Shown piece after piece: positions 8,219 to 15,736 of a stretch of DNA of 51,022 bases. Under the pieces are notes generated by a model. That model saw only the letters and a program-made list of their open reading frames with translations. It was not told the origin of the DNA and did not search any database. A program made the position numbers and the translations under genes. Every line of letters starts with the position of its first letter. Within the stretch, counting starts at the first letter, position 1. Source of the DNA: JAKACA01 sp050008715 (GTDB lineage: Bacteria > Actinomycetota > Acidimicrobiia > Acidimicrobiales > Bog-793); contig JBEKMC010000011.1 in the NCBI GenBank assembly GCA_050008715.1, positions 1 through 51,022 on the forward strand. Reading direction: 5' to 3'.

Positions 8219-8250
8219 AGCACGACAAAATCCCGAGAACTTGTCGTGCT
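8219..8250. promoter_or_regulatory. Perfect 10-bp inverted repeat, probable operator of the Fic gene
   Basis: AGCACGACAA and TTGTCGTGCT are separated by 12 bases, giving a centre-to-centre distance of about two helical turns. The repeat ends 13 bases before the Fic ATG and directly abuts a TATCCT box at 8250-8255. A dimeric repressor bound here would block that promoter. The Fic protein's own C-terminal domain is a candidate binder. The local sequence is less GC-rich than the rest. Confidence 0.65.
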
Positions 8251-8255
8251 ATCCT
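8250..8255 (+). promoter_or_regulatory. Putative -10 box (TATCCT) of the Fic gene
   Basis: TATCCT lies 8 bases before the ATG at 8264, so the transcript would start at or next to the start codon. No purine-rich ribosome binding site precedes the ATG, which supports a leaderless mRNA. No clear -35 box is visible. Confidence 0.5.
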
Positions 8256-8263
8256 CCTTTTAA

Positions 8264-9271
8264 ATGCAACACAACAAAATCGTCCGTGGGCGTCCCTCCC
8301 GCCAGTCGGTCTACCGGCGGCTGGAAGAAGCCATCGGGGAGCTGCGGGACCGGCTCGGAGGTCTCCCTTCGCCGACCGAAGCCGAGGATATCTGGACCAC
8401 CATCTGGTACCAGGAGGCCCACCACTCCACCGCCTTGGAGGGCAACACCTTGGTGCTTCAGCAGGTGGAGCTGTTGCTGGCCGAGGGTCGGGCGGTTGGC
8501 AACAAGGAACTGCGCGAATACATGGAGGTGCGCGGCTACGCCGACGCCGCCAGGTGGGTCTACGGCCAAGCCCTGGAGCCGGGCGACTGGACGCCCGGCG
8601 CGCCGCTCACCCTGACCGAGCTGCGGCACGTGCACGAGCTCGCGCTTGGGCCAGTCTGGGGAGTGGCGCCGCATCCCAATGCGACTCCCCACGAGAAGCC
8701 GGGTAGCTTCCGCCAGCACGACATCCGGGCCTTTCCGGGCGGGATGACCCCGCCCTCGTGGGTCGACGTCCCAGCCGACATCAGTGAGTGGATCGGCTCG
8801 CTGGCATCGATCGCATCCTCGGACAACGTGATCGAGCGGATCGCTGCCGCTCACGGCGAACTCGAGCGAATCCATCCGTTCCTCGACGGCAACGGACGAG
8901 CCGGAAGGCTGGTCATGAATCTTCTGCTGGTGCGGGTTGGGTTCCCGCCCGCGATCATCTACACCAGGGACCGGAGCCGCTATCTGCGCGCCTTGCACCG
9001 AGCTGACGGCGGCGAGCCGGGGCCGCTCGGCGAGATGATCGCCCGCGCCGTGCTCGACAACCTGTACCGCTTCGTCGTGCCCGCGGTGGCCGGTCCGCGG
9101 CGGCTCGTCCCGCTGGCCGCCCTGGCCGACAAGGACCACAGCGTCTCGACGTTGAGAGCCGCGGCCGAGCGCGGGCGGCTCCGGGCTCAGCGAGGTCCAG
9201 ATGGTCAATGGCGAAGCAGCAAGGCGTGGATCGAGGAGTACCGAGCGAGCAAATACAAGCGGAGCAAATGA
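8264..9271 (+). CDS. Fic-domain AMP transferase, class II, with C-terminal DNA-binding-like tail
   Basis: A 335-residue Fic protein that would transfer AMP (or another group) to target proteins. The active-site motif is complete: IHPFLDGNGRAGRL at about residues 204-217. The inhibitory helix motif (S/T)xxxE(G/N) is present before it (STALEGN, about residue 60), so the protein is a self-inhibited class II Fic. The last 60 residues (LAALADKDHSVSTLRAAAER, then DGQWRSSKAWIEEY) resemble a small helix-turn-helix or excisionase-like domain. That domain and the inverted repeat upstream suggest self-regulation. The gene is intact but lies among gene fragments, so it was probably acquired. Confidence 0.9.
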   Translation: MQHNKIVRGRPSRQSVYRRLEEAIGELRDRLGGLPSPTEAEDIWTTIWYQEAHHSTALEGNTLVLQQVELLLAEGRAVGNKELREYMEVRGYADAARWVYGQALEPGDWTPGAPLTLTELRHVHELALGPVWGVAPHPNATPHEKPGSFRQHDIRAFPGGMTPPSWVDVPADISEWIGSLASIASSDNVIERIAAAHGELERIHPFLDGNGRAGRLVMNLLLVRVGFPPAIIYTRDRSRYLRALHRADGGEPGPLGEMIARAVLDNLYRFVVPAVAGPRRLVPLAALADKDHSVSTLRAAAERGRLRAQRGPDGQWRSSKAWIEEYRASKYKRSK

Positions 9272-9344
9272 CGCCAACCGTCCGGATTCATCCCACAATT
9301 TGCAGCCCGAAGGCGACCTACGTGGGCCGACCTCGGCCGACGCC

Positions 9345-9506
9345 TTATCGCGAACGGACGAGAGACCCGGTCGAGGTGTTCAGCTTTGTGACGTCGTTTC
9401 GTTCCTCGTCCGCGACGAAGAGGTCGGCTCCTCTTAGGGCAATGGCCGTCGGGGCGGAGAACTCGTAGGCCTGCCCGCAGATCGCATGGACGCCCCGCAG
9501 CAGCGG
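9345..9506 (-). pseudogene. Beta-propeller (NHL-like) blade fragment
   Basis: The minus-strand frame contains FSAPTAIALRGADLFVADEE followed by NDVTKLNTSTGSLVR, which matches one blade of an NHL/YncE-like propeller. Only about one blade is left; a full propeller needs four to eight. The upstream part of the frame is low-complexity and unrelated. No start codon or ribosome binding site fits. Together with its neighbours it marks a region of gene decay. Confidence 0.5.
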
Positions 9507-9693
9507 CAGGTTCGCCGTTCTCGCGGCAGAGGCCGCCGCCGCCGCCGGGGTCGTACTTTGGAGCGAGGCGGCCGATGACCCACAGCCCGCGAAACACGAG
9601 ACCGGCGGTGAGAAGAGAGGTACCGAAGATGCCCCGACGTGTTCGCCTGAGTCCTGACGACCGTCTCGCGGACTGCGGGCTTCCAAGCACGTC

Positions 9694-10119
9694 GTGTCCG
9701 GTTCTGACGTCCACGTGCCATTCATCTCCTACCTCGGGCACACGCTCGTAGTCCCACGCGACCATCGCGCGAGCCTCTACGAGATGCCCGCCAGTCTTGA
9801 CAGCACGGTCCTTGCCTGCCCTCGCCGAACCGCGGTCGCGGTCGCGGTCGCGGTCGAACGAGCCTTCGCCGCCATGGGCACAACGATCAACCAGAACAAC
9901 GGCTCACCGGGACAGACCCTATTCCACGTGCATTTCCACGTGACTCCGCGGTATTCCGAAGACGGGGAGCTTTCCGCTCCTTACGACGTTGTCGACCTCG
10001 CAGTCCGGGTCGCTCAGGCGCGCGCGGTTGCCAGCGTGCTCGCGAACGACCCCGACCCTCCCGAAAGTGATCAGGGACGGTCGCGAACAGAACGTGCGCC
10101 CGGACAACGAGGCGGCTGA
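9694..10119 (+). pseudogene. 5'-truncated HIT-family hydrolase
   Basis: Most of a HIT (histidine triad) protein is present: SYLGHTLVVPRDHRASLYEM, then TTINQNNGSPGQTLFHVHFH with the catalytic HxHxH core at about residues 74-78. The first strand and helix, including the usual Cys-rich start and the D-x-x-P segment that binds the nucleotide, are missing; an in-frame stop lies 13 codons before the GTG at 9694. A hexanucleotide repeat (gcggtc, four copies, 9832-9855) has expanded the helix AVAVAVAV. It could still fold, but loss of the N terminus makes a non-functional remnant more likely. Confidence 0.6.
9832..9855. repeat. Hexanucleotide tandem repeat (gcggtc)x4
   Basis: Four perfect copies of gcggtc inside the HIT-like frame, coding for alternating Ala and Val. 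Probably a slippage expansion, allowed because the gene is no longer under strong selection. Confidence 0.8.
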
Positions 10120-10250
10120 TCGTGGCGGGCGCCCCGATCGACGGTGCGGGGCTATCACCGACCGCCCGGCGTTTGGTTCTCAAACTGTTCTCACGGCGGT
10201 CTGGCGCTGTCCAGCACGATCGTTCACACTGCCGCTGAACTGGACTTTTA

Positions 10251-10326
10251 TGGCTGGCGGGGGAGGGCTCGAACCTCCAACCTCCTGATCCAAAGTCAGG
10301 CGTTCTGCCGATTGAACTACCCGCCA
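10251..10326 (-). tRNA. tRNA-Gln (anticodon UUG)
   Basis: The minus strand folds as a full 76-base cloverleaf with encoded CCA. The acceptor arms TGGCGGG and CCCGCCA pair perfectly. The anticodon stem CCTGA/TCAGG encloses the loop CTTTGGA, giving anticodon TTG. The T arm contains GGTTCGAGCC. The D arm (TAGTTCAATCGGCAGAAC) is typical of tRNA-Gln. In this phylum Gln-tRNA is usually made by Glu-charging followed by GatCAB amidation. Confidence 0.96.
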
Positions 10327-10432
10327 AGGGTAGGTGGCGCTCCGGGCGACGCCCGGCCCACGTCACCAGCCTGACACACGAGGCGGCCGCGCCGGGCAGC
10401 TCGATGAACAGGTGATGGCGCAGCGGGAAGTA

Positions 10433-11194
10433 TCAGCGGCTCGCCGCCAACGTGTGGCCGCATGCACCGCAGTAGATGAGCGTCACCGGGCCGAACCCGC
10501 GGCGACGTGCGAATCCCACCGACCCCTCCGGCGACACGCTCACGGTGGCGAGCACGTCATTCAGGCGTTGCCCACATCCGGGGCACAACGGGTGTGCGAA
10601 CCCGGTGACCGGCGCTGGGCTACCGTCCGCCTGCACGTCCAGCTCGGGCAAGGTGGCGCCAACGGTCGCGTCCAGCCCGACCCGGCTGGCCTGGCCTACC
10701 CGCCTGGCCTCCTCGGAGCGGCTGGCGTCGGCCGCGACGCTGGCGCCGACAAGAAGTCGTTCGTTCGCCTCTCGCGCCTCGAGCACCTCACTCCGCAGCT
10801 CGCCCAAGTCGACTCCCATGTCCTGCAACACGAGAGCTGCAACGCCGCTTGCCTGGCGGATAATGCCAAGCAGAAGGTGCTCCGGCCCGACCTCGGCGTC
10901 ATCGAGGTCTTCGGCCTCACGGTTCGCCAGTGCGAGCACCTGCTTGGCACGAGCGGTGAGCGGCTGAGAGGAGCTCTCAGAGGCGTCGGATCCGACACCC
11001 TGTCGGGCGACCTGTGTCCGAACTTCCAGCGAGACGACGCCGTGCCTCGACAGCAGGGGTGCGGCAATCTCGTCGTCGCACGCCAGGAGCCCGAGAAGTA
11101 TGTGCTCGGTGCCGGTGAACTCGTGGTGGAGCCCGGCGGCCTCCTGACGCGCGATGGCGAGCACCTTCTCGCTCTCGCCGTTGAGGGCATCCAT
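10433..11194 (-). CDS. Clp N-terminal-domain protein with C-terminal zinc ribbon
   Basis: A 253-residue protein with two copies of the Clp repeat (Clp-N): residues 1-65 (LHHEFTGTEHILLGLLA) and about 78-145 (DDAEVGPEHLLLGIIRQASG). These are the repeats with which ClpA/ClpC hexamers bind adaptors and substrates. No AAA domain follows. Instead there is a linker and a putative zinc ribbon with CPGCGQRL and CGACG. Stand-alone Clp-N proteins (ClpS2/ClpC-N-like) occur in Actinobacteria and may act as adaptors or decoys for ClpC. The zinc ribbon may bind partners. It is divergent from bS22. The ATG at 11194 begins directly at the domain. Confidence 0.82.
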   Translation of the reverse strand: MDALNGESEKVLAIARQEAAGLHHEFTGTEHILLGLLACDDEIAAPLLSRHGVVSLEVRTQVARQGVGSDASESSSQPLTARAKQVLALANREAEDLDDAEVGPEHLLLGIIRQASGVAALVLQDMGVDLGELRSEVLEAREANERLLVGASVAADASRSEEARRVGQASRVGLDATVGATLPELDVQADGSPAPVTGFAHPLCPGCGQRLNDVLATVSVSPEGSVGFARRRGFGPVTLIYCGACGHTLAASR

Positions 11195-11319
11195 CGCGCT
11201 CTGAGACTACCCGTCGCCTCCTCCGTCTTGGCGGCATCGGCGCCCCGCTCCGATGGCCCGCCACGGGGCCGGCAGTACCGTCGAGTCGTTTCGCGGACGA
11301 AGCAACCCTGTGGACCGGC

Positions 11320-11325
11320 TATCCT
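11320..11325 (+). promoter_or_regulatory. Putative -10 box (TATCCT) of bS22
   Basis: TATCCT ends 10 bases before the bS22 ATG, so the expected transcript has only about three or four bases before the start codon. The same spacing is seen at bL37 (16980). Confidence 0.5.
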
Positions 11326-11335
11326 CGGCCACGCC

Positions 11336-11437
11336 ATGGGTTCTCTTATCAAGAAGCGCCGCAAGCGCATGCGCAAGAAGAAGCACAAGAAGATGCTGAA
11401 GCGCACACGCTGGCAGCGTCGCGCCGCCGGGAAGTAG
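11336..11437 (+). CDS. Small ribosomal subunit protein bS22 (AURKAIP1/COX24 domain)
   Basis: A 33-residue, very basic protein that starts MGSLIKKRRKRM and continues KKKHKKMLKRTRWQRR. This matches the actinobacterial bS22, first described in mycobacterial ribosomes near the decoding centre, and the mitochondrial COX24/AURKAIP1 domain. The length equals that of the known protein. Longer open frames in phase are artefacts. It lies alone, divergent from the Clp-N gene and convergent with ispE, whose stop is 9 bases away. There is a -10-like box directly upstream and no purine-rich leader. Confidence 0.93.
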   Translation: MGSLIKKRRKRMRKKKHKKMLKRTRWQRRAAGK

Positions 11438-11446
11438 CCACTCGTC

Positions 11447-12355
11447 TCACCAGTCTCGTTCGCCGAGGCTGGGAACTGTGCTCGTCAGCTGTACAACGGC
11501 TGACTCCCCCGCCGCGACGATGGCTGCGGACAACCGACGTGAATGCTCCGCCAGCTGGTCGGGCGTGCCACCGATCCACCACGTGCCGCCACTGCCGGCT
11601 AGCCGCGGTCGCTCGCCGACCGTGTCCTTCACGAGGTTCCGCCACCATGCGAGCCGCGGTTCGACAACGAGAGCTGCCGGCTCGAGATCGTTTCCGTAGT
11701 CTCCTGAGGGACCACCGAGGGCATCCCAGGCGGCGTACACAGCCGGCGTCGACACTGCCAATCGAGGGATGACGAGCAGGACGTCCGCTTTCTCGTAGCC
11801 GAGGGGCTCAAGGATCTCGCCGATGCCGCCGACGATGGCACGTCCCCCGGCGAGGCAAAACGGCACGTCCGCCCCGAGGCCGACAGCCACCTCCGGGTCG
11901 GCGCAACCCGCCCAACGCAGCACTGCGGCGGCATCGGCCGAGCCCCCTCCGAGACCGGCTCCCGGAGGTATGGCCTTGTGGAGACGAACGTGAGCCGACC
12001 GGCCAACGGCCTGAAGGGCCAGCTGCACGAGGTTCGGTCTCGTGTCAGTCGCGAGGAGCGGCCCGATCCCCATGTCCTCGGTGCCGGGAGGCTCCGAACC
12101 GACCGCGACGAAGCCTCGCTCCTCAGCGCCCGGCCGGAGCCACCGGATCTCGTCGAGCACGTCCAAACCGTCACCGGCTGAGAACTCGAGCTCGTCTACG
12201 AGATCGAGTGCGACCATCTCGGCCTCGAGGAGGTGAAAGCCGTCCGCCCGCCGGCCAACCACGCGCAGGCGGGTGGTCAGCTTTGCGGGCGCTCTCTCGA
12301 TGGAGGCGCTACGGCGGCCGAGGTCAGCCTTGTCCACTCGGCCAGCTTGCCCCAA
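11447..12355 (-). CDS. ispE: 4-diphosphocytidyl-2-C-methyl-D-erythritol kinase
   Basis: Phosphorylates CDP-methylerythritol in the MEP pathway to isopentenyl diphosphate. The GHMP-kinase signature is complete: PPGAGLGGGSADAAAVLRW at about residue 131. The N-terminal substrate motif is ERAPAKLTTRLRV, and the C-terminal GHMP motif LAGSGGTWW is altered from the usual GSGS/TCFAL. Length (302) is normal. The ATG at 12355 or GTG at 12337 lies inside the 3' end of rsmA (about 60-80 bases overlap), so translation is probably coupled. Last gene of the DUF192-rsmI-metG-tatD-rsmA-ispE run. dxs, the first gene of the pathway, is also in this window at 42-44 kb. Confidence 0.95.
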   Translation of the reverse strand: MGQAGRVDKADLGRRSASIERAPAKLTTRLRVVGRRADGFHLLEAEMVALDLVDELEFSAGDGLDVLDEIRWLRPGAEERGFVAVGSEPPGTEDMGIGPLLATDTRPNLVQLALQAVGRSAHVRLHKAIPPGAGLGGGSADAAAVLRWAGCADPEVAVGLGADVPFCLAGGRAIVGGIGEILEPLGYEKADVLLVIPRLAVSTPAVYAAWDALGGPSGDYGNDLEPAALVVEPRLAWWRNLVKDTVGERPRLAGSGGTWWIGGTPDQLAEHSRRLSAAIVAAGESAVVQLTSTVPSLGERDW

Positions 12356-13215
12356 GACTCGACCCCAAGCTCCTCCGGGCGCCGCGTGGGCGCGATGCCT
12401 GCGGCTTCGAACGCTTCATCGCTGACCTGCCCCACAAGTGAGCGGCGGAGCATTTTCCTCCGTCCGGCAAATCCAGCCCTCACGAGCCGGTCGATCTCCT
12501 CGAAGCTCGCCACCTCTATGGGTACTGCCGGCTCAGGCCGGCGGACGATCTCGACGAGGACGGATTCGACGTTCGGGCGCGGCACGAACACGCTGGCCGG
12601 AACGCGCGACACGACTTTGGCTTCGGCGAAGTAGGCGACCCGGACCGAGACCGCACCGTAGGTACGCGAGCCAGGTTCAGCCGCGAGGCGCTCACCGACT
12701 TCCCGTTGCACCATCACGAGCATCCGGACGATGGATGGGACGCCGACAAGCAGGTCGGCGACGAGGGGCGTGGCGATGTTGTACGGCAGGTTGGCGACGA
12801 GCACCCACGGCCGGATGTCGACACCGGCCGGCGCTGCCGGCGCCGCCGGCCCGGCCGGCGCTGGCGGATCACCGGGTCCGTCGAGCAACACGTGCCAGTC
12901 ACAAGACATGGCGTCGGCGAGGACGACGGTGACGCCGAGTGGCTCGACGAGCTCGCGCAGCACTGGCACGAGGTACCGGTCGATCTCGACGGCGAGAACC
13001 TCTGCGCCCGTCGCCGCCAGGGCGATGGTGAGCGATCCGAGGCCTGCGCCGATCTCGACGACTCGATCCCCGGGGCCGACCCGTGCGAGCCGGGCGACGC
13101 GCTCGACGAGGTTGGGATCGGCGACGAAGTTCTGACCGAGTGCACGGGAAGGCGAGATGCCGTGCTCGGCGAGCAGGGAGGCCAGCTCCGCCCGTCCGAG
13201 TGGCCGCCGGCTCAT
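12277..13215 (-). CDS. rsmA: 16S rRNA dimethyladenosine transferase RsmA/KsgA
   Basis: Dimethylates the two adjacent adenines in the helix 45 loop of 16S rRNA with SAM. Motifs in order: LGQNFVADPNLVERV, VVEIGAGLGSLTIALA (SAM loop, about residue 50), LAVEIDRYL, and NLPYNIATPL (motif IV, about 140). The C-terminal helical part contains FVPRPNVESVLV. An unusual Pro/Ala/Gly-rich loop of about 20 residues lies just before motif IV and is not part of the family core. The ATG at 13215 is clear. Sensitivity to kasugamycin is controlled by this enzyme in other bacteria. Confidence 0.96.
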   Translation of the reverse strand: MSRRPLGRAELASLLAEHGISPSRALGQNFVADPNLVERVARLARVGPGDRVVEIGAGLGSLTIALAATGAEVLAVEIDRYLVPVLRELVEPLGVTVVLADAMSCDWHVLLDGPGDPPAPAGPAAPAAPAGVDIRPWVLVANLPYNIATPLVADLLVGVPSIVRMLVMVQREVGERLAAEPGSRTYGAVSVRVAYFAEAKVVSRVPASVFVPRPNVESVLVEIVRRPEPAVPIEVASFEEIDRLVRAGFAGRRKMLRRSLVGQVSDEAFEAAGIAPTRRPEELGVESWGKLAEWTRLTSAAVAPPSRERPQS

Positions 13216-13270
13216 CGGCGCCGTCCGGTGCCCGCTAGGTGGTGCCGAATGCGGAGGGTGCCGTCACGGC

Positions 13271-14191
13271 TCAACCGTGCAGGTCGAACACCACGGCGGC
13301 GTTCGCCGTCGTCGCCTGGGCGACCGCTTCGGCTTCGAGACCTTTCAACGCAGCGATCTGCGCACCGACGAGCGGCACATACGAGGACTCGTTCGGCTTG
13401 CCCCGATGCGGCACCGGGGTGAGGAAGGGCGCGTCGGTCTCGACGAGCATGCGATCGGGCGGGCACATCGTCGCCGCCTCGCGCACGTCGGTGGCGGTCG
13501 GGAACGTCACGATCCCGCTGAACGACAAGTAGGCGCCTCGGTCGAGGCACTCCTTGGCTTCTGCCGGCCCACCCGTGAAACAGTGGAACACGACTCGTGA
13601 CGGCACACCTTCACGGTCGATGATGGTGAAGGTGTCGTCCCACGCCTCTCGCGTGTGGACGACGAGGGCGAGCCCGTACTGGTGGGCGAACGCGATCTGG
13701 GCGGCGAAGGCGTCGCGCTGGGCGTCGCGCGGCGAGTGGTCGTAGTGGAAGTCGAGACCACACTCCCCCACCGCCACGACCCGCGAGGACGACAAGCCGG
13801 CGGCGTAGAGCTCGCGGAGGAAGCGGCCGACCCCGCCGACGCCGGTGCTGGCGTCGTGCGGGTGCAAACCGACGGTCGACCAGATCTGGACGGGAGGGGC
13901 GCCGGATCCACTGAGCGCCTCCGCAACACTCGCCGCCTCCCGCGACGTGGGCTCGTCGGTGCCAACGAAGACCATGCGCCGGGCGCCGGATTCCCGGCAG
14001 CGTTCGAGTACACCATCGAGGTCTTCGGCCGACTGCAGGTGGCAGTGGCTGTCGGTCCACAAAGGGAGCGACGACTGGCGTTCGACCCGCGAGGCCTCTG
14101 TCTCACCGCTCGGAGCGACCTCCGCCGAGGTCCCTTCCTCGACCGCCTTCTCACCGCGGCGGCGGCCCTGACCGCCCAGGATCCGCCTCAT
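13271..14191 (-). CDS. TatD-family metal-dependent hydrolase
   Basis: A TIM-barrel metallo-hydrolase, probably a 3'-5' DNA/RNA exonuclease or D-aminoacyl-tRNA-type deacylase. The metal ligands are visible: DSHCHL at about residue 47, GLHPHDA, VGECGLDFHYDHSP, VVHTREAWDD, FHCFTGG and LVETDAPFL. The first 40 residues are an extra, charged, low-complexity stretch. Even so the ATG at 14191 is likely, because it overlaps the metG stop (ATGA). In actinobacteria tatD is usually placed between metG and rsmA, as here, although the rpf gene often found there is missing. Confidence 0.93.
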   Translation of the reverse strand: MRRILGGQGRRRGEKAVEEGTSAEVAPSGETEASRVERQSSLPLWTDSHCHLQSAEDLDGVLERCRESGARRMVFVGTDEPTSREAASVAEALSGSGAPPVQIWSTVGLHPHDASTGVGGVGRFLRELYAAGLSSSRVVAVGECGLDFHYDHSPRDAQRDAFAAQIAFAHQYGLALVVHTREAWDDTFTIIDREGVPSRVVFHCFTGGPAEAKECLDRGAYLSFSGIVTFPTATDVREAATMCPPDRMLVETDAPFLTPVPHRGKPNESSYVPLVGAQIAALKGLEAEAVAQATTANAAVVFDLHG

Positions 14192-15726
14192 TCTGCTTCT
14201 ACCTTCCGCCGCGGGAACAGCGGTGCTCCCTTTTCGACCGGCAGCCCTCCTGGATAACCGCCCCAGCCGAGCACGCCGCCCTCGCCGGCGTTGCCGGCAG
14301 CTCCAGGGTCACCCTCGAGCCCGAGGCGGCGCCAAATCTCCGCAGCCGTGTCGCGAAGCACCGGTGAGATGAGCACAGCCACGATTCGTAGCACTTCCAA
14401 AGCGTCACCGAGAACCGCATCCACTTCCGGTCCCGGCTCGAGCTTCCAGGGCTCGACGGATTCGAGCTCGGCGTTGGCAGCTCTGATGAGCCGCCAGGTC
14501 GTCTCCAGGCCCTCCTGGGGGGCAAATGCCTGCCAGTGGGCTACCGCCGCCGGCGTGAGCTCCGCAGCCGCCTGAGCGAGCCGAGAGCCCTCTGCCGCAC
14601 TGCGGGGCGCCGGACCGACCCCACCGCATTTCGAGACGACGACGGTGGCGACACGCGACAGCAGGTTGCCGAGGTTGTTGGCCAGATCCGAGTTGTACCG
14701 GGCGATGAGCCCTTCGTAGCTGAACTCGCCATCGGCGCCGAGCCCGACGTCGCGTAAGAGGGCATAGCGCAGGGCGTCGTTGCCGACGTCGGCAGCGAGC
14801 TCGACAGGATAAATCTGGTTGAAGGCGCTCTTGGCCATCTTCTTGCCGCCGATGAGAAGGAACCCGGTGACGACGTAGGAGGCCGGTGGGTCGATGCCCG
14901 CAGCCATGCACATCGCCGGCCACCACACGCAGTGGAAGCGGATGATGTCCTTCCCGATCAAGTGACAGACGGCCGGCCACCATCGCTCGAAGCGTTCCTG
15001 GTCGCTTCCGTAGCCGATGGCAGAGATGTAGTTCACGAGGGCGTCGTACCAGACGTAGAACACGTGGCCGGCGTCCCACGGCACCGGGATTCCCCAGTCG
15101 ATGGACGTCCGCGTGATGGAGATGTCCTGCAGCCCGCCGCGGATGATCCCGAGCGCCTCGTTGCGTCGCGTCTCGGGGAAGATGGCGCTCGGGTGAGCGG
15201 CGTACCACTCGAGGAGGCGATCCGAGAAACGGCTCAGCTCGAAGAACCAGTTCTCCTCCGTGAACCACTCGACGGGCTTCTCGTGCACAGGGCAGAGCTG
15301 TCCGTCGAGCAACTCGGCCTCGGTGTAGTACGCCTCGCACGACACGCAGTACCAGCCCTCGTAGACGCCTTTGCGGAGATAGCCGTTGTCGTAGATCGCC
15401 TGCATGAACGCCTGCACGGTCTGGTGATGGCGCGCCTCGGTGGTGCGGATGAAGTCGTCGTTGCCGATCCGCAGCTCGCTCCAGGCATCCCGGAAGCGCT
15501 GGGACAGCAGATCGGTCCACGCCTTCGGCTCCATGCCGTTCTGCTCGGCGGAGCGGAGGACCTTCAGTCCGTGCTCGTCCGTCCCGGTGAGGTAGAAGAC
15601 CTCGTCACCCTGGAGGCGATGCCAGCCGGCGAGCGCGTCGGCCACGATCGTCGCATAGCCGTTGCCGAGGTGAGGGACGTCGTTGACGTAGAAGATCGGA
15701 GTGGTCACGTAGAAGCGGCCGTCCAT
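14188..15726 (-). CDS. metG: Methionyl-tRNA synthetase
   Basis: Charges tRNA-Met. The HIGH-type motif is HLGN in TPIFYVNDVPHLGNGY, and the KMSKS-type motif is KMAKS in GGKKMAKSAFNQ. The zinc knuckle in the connective domain has CVSC and CPVH. At 512 residues it is the short form, with a helical anticodon-binding domain but no C-terminal tRNA-binding module. The open frame extends 87 codons upstream, but that part is low-complexity and lies inside rsmI; the ATG at 15726 gives the canonical start MDGRFYVTTPIFYV. It begins 10 bases after the rsmI stop. Confidence 0.97.
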   Translation of the reverse strand: MDGRFYVTTPIFYVNDVPHLGNGYATIVADALAGWHRLQGDEVFYLTGTDEHGLKVLRSAEQNGMEPKAWTDLLSQRFRDAWSELRIGNDDFIRTTEARHHQTVQAFMQAIYDNGYLRKGVYEGWYCVSCEAYYTEAELLDGQLCPVHEKPVEWFTEENWFFELSRFSDRLLEWYAAHPSAIFPETRRNEALGIIRGGLQDISITRTSIDWGIPVPWDAGHVFYVWYDALVNYISAIGYGSDQERFERWWPAVCHLIGKDIIRFHCVWWPAMCMAAGIDPPASYVVTGFLLIGGKKMAKSAFNQIYPVELAADVGNDALRYALLRDVGLGADGEFSYEGLIARYNSDLANNLGNLLSRVATVVVSKCGGVGPAPRSAAEGSRLAQAAAELTPAAVAHWQAFAPQEGLETTWRLIRAANAELESVEPWKLEPGPEVDAVLGDALEVLRIVAVLISPVLRDTAAEIWRRLGLEGDPGAAGNAGEGGVLGWGGYPGGLPVEKGAPLFPRRKVEAE

Positions 15727-15736
15727 GCGGGCGAGC

